Source: Aquificaceae bacterium (lineage in GTDB: Bacteria > Aquificota > Aquificia > Aquificales > Aquificaceae). From it: a stretch of DNA of 10,367 bases. The stretch covers positions 1 to 10,367 of the forward strand of contig WFYK01000033.1 of NCBI GenBank assembly GCA_015490105.1, in the 5' to 3' direction. Made by a program: the position numbers and the translations under genes. Below, one piece after another: positions 6,279 to 10,367 of this stretch. How positions within the stretch are numbered: position 1 is the stretch's first letter; every line of letters begins with the position of its first letter. The notes under the pieces were generated by a model. It worked only from the letters and a program-made list of their open reading frames with translations. It was not told the origin of the DNA and did no database searches.

Positions 6279-6698
6279 ATACCTCCCGTTTACTTAGGTT
6301 ACGAGTGGTTCGGTGCGGAAAGGGTGCTGGCGGACTTCAAGGTTCCTCCGGAGTGCGGAGCCTGTGCGGTATTTTTAGGCATTCCCAGAAGCGCGCCCGA
6401 AGACGGTGATGTGAAAGAGATCCACTACGAAGCCTACCCTGAAATGGCTATAAAGGAAATGGACAAAATAAGGCGCGAGGCAATAGAAAAGTTCAAAGTT
6501 AGAGAGGTTTTCATACACCACAGGCTCGGTGTTGTGCCCGTGGGAACACCTTCCTTCATGGTCGTTGTGTTCGGCGGACACAGGAAAGAAACCTTTGACG
6601 CCTGCAGGTATGCGGTTGACGAGACAAAGAAGCGTGCACCCATATGGAAGAAAGAGGTTTTCACCTCGGGAGAGTCTCAATGGGTTCTTGGACCTTAA
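6276..6698 (+). CDS. moaE: Molybdopterin synthase catalytic (large) subunit
   Basis: With the start at TTG 6276 the product has 140 residues, the usual MoaE length. MoaE and the sulfur carrier MoaD convert cyclic pyranopterin monophosphate to molybdopterin in the cytoplasm. Visible family blocks are CGACAVFLGIPR near residue 30, EIHYEAYPEMA (compare LEHYPGM in E. coli), FIHHRLGVVPVGTPSFMVVV (compare VIHRIGEL), and TKKRAPIWKKE near the C-terminus, which carries the catalytic lysines of the family. An in-frame ATG at 6213 would add 21 residues lying entirely within the upstream gene, with no family resemblance, so I reject it; GTG 6255 remains possible. It overlaps moaA by 19 bases. No moaD gene is seen in the window. 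Confidence 0.9.
   Translation: MIPPVYLGYEWFGAERVLADFKVPPECGACAVFLGIPRSAPEDGDVKEIHYEAYPEMAIKEMDKIRREAIEKFKVREVFIHHRLGVVPVGTPSFMVVVFGGHRKETFDACRYAVDETKKRAPIWKKEVFTSGESQWVLGP
6668..6682 (+). promoter_or_regulatory. Ribosome binding site fixing the moaA start
   Basis: GGGAG at 6668-6672 lies seven bases before ATG 6680-6682, inside the end of moaE. The longer in-frame start at 6644 lacks such a site and would add 12 residues ahead of the usual MoaA N-terminus. Confidence 0.7.
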
Positions 6699-7681
6699 GC
6701 GATAAACTGGGAAGGCCTCTGAAAGATCTGAGGGTTTCCGTAACAGACAGGTGCAACTTCAGGTGCGTCTTTTGTATGCCTCCTGGGAAGAAGATAAACT
6801 TCCTTGCGAGAAAAGATCTTCTCTCTTACGAAGAGATCGCCCGCTTGGTAAGAATCCTCACGAACCTCGGGGTTAGAAAGGTCAGAATAACCGGCGGAGA
6901 ACCCTTGGTAAGATCCCACCTTGAAAACTTAATATCCCTCTTGTCGGATATAGAACAGCTAAAGGATATAGCCCTCACCACAAACGGTTATACCCTCGCT
7001 AAGAAGGCGGAAACCTTAAAGAAGGCAGGTCTAAAGAGGGTTACCGTGAGCCTACCTTCTTTGAAAGAGGAAAGGTTTTCTAAGATCGTCGGCAGAGAGG
7101 TATCCTTGAAGGAAGTTATAGAAGGTATAGAAGAGTCCAAAAGGGTAGGGCTGGATCCGGTTAAGGTCAATGCGGTTGTCATAAGAGGATTAAACGACGA
7201 CGAAATTATGGATCTGGTAGAGTTCGGACTCGAAAAAGGTGTCAGCGTTCGGTTCATAGAGTTTATGGACGTGGGAACCCTAAACGGATGGTCCTTGGAA
7301 AAGGTGGTAACCGCGGATGAGATGGTAGAGAAGATCTCGAAAGTCTACGATCTTGAAGATTTGGGAAGAAACAAAGGGGAAACCGCGTACAGGTTCAGGA
7401 TAAAGGGAAGTGCCATAGAAATAGGTATAATAGCCTCCGTTTCTAAGCCCTTCTGCGGTAGTTGTTCCCGCTTGAGACTTTCCGCGGACGGGAAACTCTA
7501 CACCTGTCTGTTTGCTTCGGAAGGAGTCAACGTCAAAGATCTCCTCAGAGGCGGATCGGATGATGAAGCTATAAGAGATCTAATCGTAAAGATTTGGGAA
7601 GAGAGAGAGGACAGATACTCGGAACTCAGGTTCCAAATGAGGAAAGAAAGAAAAGTGGAGATGTTCAGGGTCGGCGGTTGA
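6680..7681 (+). CDS. moaA: GTP 3',8-cyclase (molybdenum cofactor biosynthesis MoaA)
   Basis: A 333-residue radical SAM enzyme that catalyses the first committed step of molybdenum cofactor synthesis, converting GTP to 3',8-cyclo-GTP for MoaC. The N-terminal cluster motif is Cys25-x3-Cys29-x2-Cys32 in TDRCNFRCVFCMPP, followed by the SAM-binding RITGGEP. The second [4Fe-4S] cluster that holds the substrate uses Cys259, Cys262 and Cys276 (C-x2-C-x13-C), the spacing typical of MoaA. The protein ends in Gly-Gly, the C-terminal tail needed for activity in this family. The start at ATG 6680 gives a normal MoaA N-terminus (LGRPLKDLRVSVTDRC) and has a ribosome binding site. Its 3' end overlaps the convergent tetR gene by 17 bases, and no terminator is evident. 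moaC is not in the window. Confidence 0.96.
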   Translation: MGSWTLSDKLGRPLKDLRVSVTDRCNFRCVFCMPPGKKINFLARKDLLSYEEIARLVRILTNLGVRKVRITGGEPLVRSHLENLISLLSDIEQLKDIALTTNGYTLAKKAETLKKAGLKRVTVSLPSLKEERFSKIVGREVSLKEVIEGIEESKRVGLDPVKVNAVVIRGLNDDEIMDLVEFGLEKGVSVRFIEFMDVGTLNGWSLEKVVTADEMVEKISKVYDLEDLGRNKGETAYRFRIKGSAIEIGIIASVSKPFCGSCSRLRLSADGKLYTCLFASEGVNVKDLLRGGSDDEAIRDLIVKIWEEREDRYSELRFQMRKERKVEMFRVGG

Positions 7682-8249
7682 CGAGACCCTCTAAAAGCAT
7701 CTTCTTTAGGGATTCTCTGTCTTTGACTATCTTCCCTTTCCTGCCCCTTATGAACCACTGGAAGACCTTGCCCTGCATCATGCCTATAAAGGAGAAGCTA
7801 ACCTCCTCTATGTCAATATCTTTCCTGATCGTTCCCTCTTTTATGCCTTCTTCTATTACACTTGCCACTTTACCCGCGTAGGTGTTTAGAAAGTCAAAGA
7901 TCATCTTTTTAAGCTTTCTTTTGTTGCTTCTTGAAAACTCAAAACACATTATGGGGCTTATTCCCTTCGTTTCCTCGAGTAGATCTATGTGTCCTTCTAT
8001 AATCAGGGCAAGCTTCTCAATGGCATTCTTTCCCTTGGCTATAGCTTCGTCCGTTCTTCTCAAACACTCGGTTGTATAGCGGGTTATTATCTCCTGAGCT
8101 ATGCTGTCCATGTTAGGGAAGTGCTTGAAAACCGCAGCATCGGAAATGCCGAGTTTTTCACCGATCTTCTTAGCGGTAAACGTTTTAAGGCCTTCGTAAG
8201 CTATGATCTGAGCACCTACCTTGACTATCTTCTCCTTCGTGCTTTGCAT
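7665..8249 (-). CDS. TetR-family transcriptional regulator
   Basis: A 194-residue regulator of TetR type. The N-terminal DNA-binding domain (about residues 5-52) shows the helix-turn-helix in TAKKIGEKLGISDAAVFKHFPNMDSI. The remaining helical part (GHIDLLEETKGISP, then IKEGTIRKDIDIEEVSFSFIG) is a ligand-binding and dimerisation domain, with the closest feel to AcrR/FadR-like members; the ligand is unknown. It starts nine bases after the sqr stop with a good ribosome binding site (GAGGTG) that overlaps that stop. It is therefore the second gene of an sqr-tetR operon and probably represses or tunes its own promoter. A 25-base palindrome over the sqr promoter is the obvious operator candidate. 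Its 3' end overlaps moaA. Confidence 0.9.
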   Translation of the reverse strand: MQSTKEKIVKVGAQIIAYEGLKTFTAKKIGEKLGISDAAVFKHFPNMDSIAQEIITRYTTECLRRTDEAIAKGKNAIEKLALIIEGHIDLLEETKGISPIMCFEFSRSNKRKLKKMIFDFLNTYAGKVASVIEEGIKEGTIRKDIDIEEVSFSFIGMMQGKVFQWFIRGRKGKIVKDRESLKKMLLEGLVNRRP

Positions 8250-8258
8250 TACTTCACC

Positions 8259-9551
8259 TCAGCACCTTGACCCCGGAGGGCCTGAGCAATCCGAACAGGG
8301 TTCTACGGGCTTCAATTTTAGCAAAACTTCCAAAAGTTTCTCCTCAAACCAAGGGGACACGTTCCCTCTCCTTATCTTCCAAAGGAAATACTTTTCAAAA
8401 CCTGACTTTAGCAGATGGACCCACCTACCCTTTTTCGTCTTTACCCAAGACCTCGGAGGTATGACAGGATTTGCGACAAAGCCCGTAGCTTCGTTTCCCA
8501 TGTCCGCTATGCATATGGCGGAAAGGGTAGGAGCAAACCTGTCGGAGGAGTTTCGCATATCCGAGACTATATTCAGAGCTACCGCTAAAGCCATGCCTTC
8601 TATCATCTGACCGGTTTTAGGTGCTCCCGTAGGAACGGGCGTTTTCTCAACGGGAGGTATTGCGGTAACTACACCGACACCGTAAATGTTTTTGTAGTTC
8701 GGGTTTTGAAAACAGCGGTTCACCACAACCATCTTGTTAACAGGATTTGCAACCTTGTCTCCCGCGGAAGCGACCACATCCGGTCCCATAAATCGTGGCA
8801 TAAACATGGTGAATTTAGCGGGAATCTCATGAGTAGAACCGTTCAAATCTTCGTATACAACCTTATCCTTTTCTATAGCCTTTACCTTTACGTTTGCCAC
8901 GAACTTGATGTCCTTTTCCGCAAAAAGATCTTCCATAAGCCTTCTGGAAGGGCCAACACCTCCGAGACCCAAATGCCCAACGTAAGGCTCGGAAGTTACG
9001 TAGGTTATAGAAACTTTGTGCCTGAGGTTTCTCCTCCGAAGCTCATAATTTAGCATGAAGGCGAACTCGTAAGCAGGCCCGAAACAGCTGACTCCCGGAA
9101 TGGCTCCTATTACAACAGGACCAGGATTTTTATAAAACTCCTCAAGTTTTTTCTGGGTTTGTATAGCATGCTCCGCTGTGCAAACGGATGTAGAATTTTG
9201 CTCTTGACCCTCCGCTTCAAAAACGAGTTTGGGACCCGTGGCTATAACAAGATAATCGTAAGAGACCTTCTCTCCCGATTTAAGCTTCACTTGGTTAAGA
9301 TCCGGATCGATCGCCTCCGCACTCTCTTGTATAAACCTAATCCCGTGCTTTGCCATCAAAGGAGCAAGCGGGATCGTTATCTGATCAAACCTTCTCCAAC
9401 CAAGAGCCAAGTGCGGAAACGAGGGAGTGAACCCGAAGTAAGGTCTGTTAGAGATAAGGACTATCTCAAGATCTTTGGAAAGTTTCTTAAGGTTAAAAGC
9501 AGTAGCAAGACCACCTATACCGCCCCCGATTATTACCACACGCTTCTTCAT
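8259..9551 (-). CDS. sqr: Sulfide:quinone oxidoreductase
   Basis: A 430-residue FAD flavoprotein that oxidises sulfide and passes electrons to the membrane quinone pool. It has the N-terminal dinucleotide fold (VVIIGGGIGG, 5-14) and the LVIATG block near 101-106. Compared from memory with the Aquifex aeolicus enzyme, length and key positions coincide: Cys124, Cys156 (PGVSC) and Cys347 (AICIAD) for sulfide chemistry, and Ile346 and Phe385 at the quinone site. The C-terminal amphipathic segment (about 376-415) anchors it to the membrane without crossing it. It ends with the cysteine-rich tail CSDC...GSRC, also as in Aquifex. There is no signal peptide, as usual for this family. ATG 9549-9551 is preferred to GTG 9561-9563 because GGAGG lies five bases before the ATG and would overlap the GTG. 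First gene of the sqr-tetR unit. Confidence 0.96.
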   Translation of the reverse strand: MKKRVVIIGGGIGGLATAFNLKKLSKDLEIVLISNRPYFGFTPSFPHLALGWRRFDQITIPLAPLMAKHGIRFIQESAEAIDPDLNQVKLKSGEKVSYDYLVIATGPKLVFEAEGQEQNSTSVCTAEHAIQTQKKLEEFYKNPGPVVIGAIPGVSCFGPAYEFAFMLNYELRRRNLRHKVSITYVTSEPYVGHLGLGGVGPSRRLMEDLFAEKDIKFVANVKVKAIEKDKVVYEDLNGSTHEIPAKFTMFMPRFMGPDVVASAGDKVANPVNKMVVVNRCFQNPNYKNIYGVGVVTAIPPVEKTPVPTGAPKTGQMIEGMALAVALNIVSDMRNSSDRFAPTLSAICIADMGNEATGFVANPVIPPRSWVKTKKGRWVHLLKSGFEKYFLWKIRRGNVSPWFEEKLLEVLLKLKPVEPCSDCSGPPGSRC

Positions 9552-9556
9552 AGCCA

Positions 9557-9561
9557 CCTCC
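9557..9561 (-). promoter_or_regulatory. Ribosome binding site fixing the sqr start
   Basis: GGAGG on the minus strand, five bases before ATG 9549-9551. It overlaps the alternative upstream GTG codon, so that codon is unlikely to be the start. Confidence 0.8.
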
Positions 9562-9573
9562 ACTTAGTAAGGA

Positions 9574-9598
9574 CTAACTTTTATTATATAAAAGTCAG
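9574..9598. repeat. 25-base palindrome over the sqr promoter, probable operator
   Basis: The arms CTAACTTTTAT (9574-9584) and ATAAAAGTCAG (9588-9598) are inverted repeats of 11 bases with one mismatch, around a three-base centre TAT. The inner eight pairs are perfect. The palindrome covers the whole -10 box of the minus-strand sqr promoter, so a bound protein would block RNA polymerase. Size and symmetry fit a TetR-family dimer, and a TetR gene is the next gene in the same operon. It lies about 26 bases upstream of the -10 box of the divergent gene and could affect that promoter as well. A chance AT-rich palindrome is the alternative. Confidence 0.6.
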
Positions 9599-9609
9599 AA
9601 ATACTTCAA
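9583..9609 (-). promoter_or_regulatory. Probable promoter of sqr-tetR
   Basis: On the minus strand, TATAAT (9583-9588) is a perfect -10 box. TTGAAG (9604-9609) is a fair -35 box with a 15-base spacer, slightly short. Transcription would begin about 7 bases below 9583, leaving a leader of roughly 25 bases that contains the sqr ribosome binding site. Confidence 0.55.
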
Positions 9610-9624
9610 CGAAGTTTTAGGGTA

Positions 9625-9630
9625 TATAAT
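9625..9630 (+). promoter_or_regulatory. -10 box for the exported-protein gene
   Basis: TATAAT on the plus strand, 33 bases before the ATG at 9664. No convincing -35 box was found at the usual distance. The leader would be about 27 bases and holds a GGGGGA ribosome binding site at 9651-9656, seven bases before the ATG. Confidence 0.5.
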
Positions 9631-9663
9631 TGGCAACTCGAAAACATTACGGGGGAACTTCAA

Positions 9664-10367
9664 ATGGGTAAAGGTAAACGAATAACCTTTTGCCTGATCA
9701 CTTTTTTGGTTCTGGCAGGGAAGGTATTCGGAGGTGAGTATGCTTTTGTGAAACCTTTAGAGGGAAAAAGAGATGTGGATGATTTCTTTGACGAAATAGG
9801 TCTGCCCGATGTAAGACTCAAGGAATATTGTTCTAACGACTCTTGCTGGTATTACATAGTAAACCACAAAGGGAAACGCGTCGGTCCAGGGTATAACGCC
9901 GAGTATAACACCCTTATAGATAAGGGAAGGTCAAGGTTCAAAGGCAAAGCTCTGCTTTTGATAAAGAGGTTTTACAAGGTTGGAAGAGAATACAGACAGG
10001 ATCTTTTCTTGATAGATCACAGGGGAAAGAGGATCCTCTTCAATACTTCCCTCCCGGAGGATGTTATCCACATAAAACCTCTCATCAATAACAACATATT
10101 GGTAATTACAAAGACCGCATTATACGAGATTTCTCCCAAAGGGGTAGTCTTTAAAGCTTCCCTCCCTGCAAAAGTAGAGTACGCTTATGGGGGGAACAAT
10201 CCGGAAGGTGTTGTATCAGTTGTCGCTGTTAGCGGAAACGATCTTTTGTTCATAAGCTACAGGAGGGATAAAACAGTATATGTGACCGATAAAAGTGCAC
10301 TTGCCACCCACGGTGACAGAACAGGGATACTATCCATATACCCAGAATCTTCGGATCTTTCCTATTC
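9664..10367 (+). CDS. Exported protein of unknown function, 3' end beyond the window
   Basis: An open frame of 234 codons that continues past the right edge. The product begins with a convincing Sec signal peptide: a basic start (MGKGKR), a hydrophobic core (ITFCLITFLVLAG), and a likely cut near VFG-GE at about residues 23-24. The mature part is mixed-charge and beta-rich by eye, with repeated strand-like pieces such as ALLLIKRFY, DLFLIDHRGKRILF, NILVITKTALYEISPKG and DLLFISYRRDKTVYV. These could be blades of a beta-propeller-like domain. Two cysteines in YCSNDSCWY could form a disulfide. I do not recognise a named family. A -10 box and ribosome binding site precede it, and it is divergent from sqr, so a periplasmic role near sulfur oxidation is possible but unproven. 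Confidence 0.75.
   Translation, partial: MGKGKRITFCLITFLVLAGKVFGGEYAFVKPLEGKRDVDDFFDEIGLPDVRLKEYCSNDSCWYYIVNHKGKRVGPGYNAEYNTLIDKGRSRFKGKALLLIKRFYKVGREYRQDLFLIDHRGKRILFNTSLPEDVIHIKPLINNNILVITKTALYEISPKGVVFKASLPAKVEYAYGGNNPEGVVSVVAVSGNDLLFISYRRDKTVYVTDKSALATHGDRTGILSIYPESSDLSY

Noticed and set aside
7687..7711. Imperfect inverted repeat (CCCT...AAAG / CTTTAGGG) just past the moaA stop
   Set aside because: The stem is interrupted and is not followed by a run of T; it lies inside the tetR coding region and can be explained by codons.
8706..9620. Plus-strand open frames of 115 and 153 codons opposite sqr
   Set aside because: The sqr frame is conserved residue by residue with a known enzyme; these antisense frames have no features of real proteins.
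9552..9663. Possible riboswitch or small RNA in the largest intergenic gap
   Set aside because: All structure seen is accounted for by two -10 boxes, a palindrome and ribosome binding sites; nothing resembles a known riboswitch core.

Overview
The window looks like chromosomal DNA from a member of the Aquificaceae (Aquifex / Hydrogenobacter / Thermocrinis relatives). The strongest clue is a 430-residue sulfide:quinone oxidoreductase that matches the Aquifex aeolicus enzyme as I remember it. The active-site cysteines fall at the same numbers (124, 156, 347) and the last four residues, GSRC, are the same. Very tight gene packing, many overlapping reading frames and Lys/Glu-rich proteins fit a compact thermophile genome. 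No mobile element, tRNA, rRNA or CRISPR array was seen. No gene-free stretch exceeds about 115 bases.

Layout. (1) Positions 1-393, + strand: the 3' part of a QueD-type 6-carboxytetrahydropterin synthase. (2) Positions 390-5925, - strand: seven close-packed genes, read right to left. These are an OsmC-like protein, an AmrS-type radical SAM enzyme, an unusual protein made of two tandem degenerate HepT-like domains, the DNA polymerase sliding clamp DnaN, a tiny very basic exported protein, a LOG-family (lysine-decarboxylase-like) protein and an SbcD/Mre11-type nuclease subunit. Gaps are 9-16 bases or the genes overlap, so they probably form one operon. (3) Positions 5969-7681, + strand: an unknown small acidic protein, then moaE and moaA for molybdenum cofactor synthesis. 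(4) Positions 7665-9551, - strand: sqr followed by a TetR-family regulator, read from a promoter whose -10 box lies inside a near-perfect 25-base palindrome. (5) From 9664, + strand: an exported protein of unknown function that runs off the right edge.

How the genes fit together. The long minus-strand cluster links replication (dnaN) and DNA-end processing (sbcD) with stress or redox functions (OsmC-like, AmrS) and unknowns. The moa genes supply molybdopterin for molybdo- or tungsto-enzymes. The sqr-tetR pair looks like a self-regulating sulfide-oxidation unit feeding electrons from sulfide to quinone.

The most interesting items are the fused double HepT-like protein that has lost the RNase motif, the palindrome over the sqr promoter, and the Lys/Arg-rich exported mini-protein downstream of dnaN.
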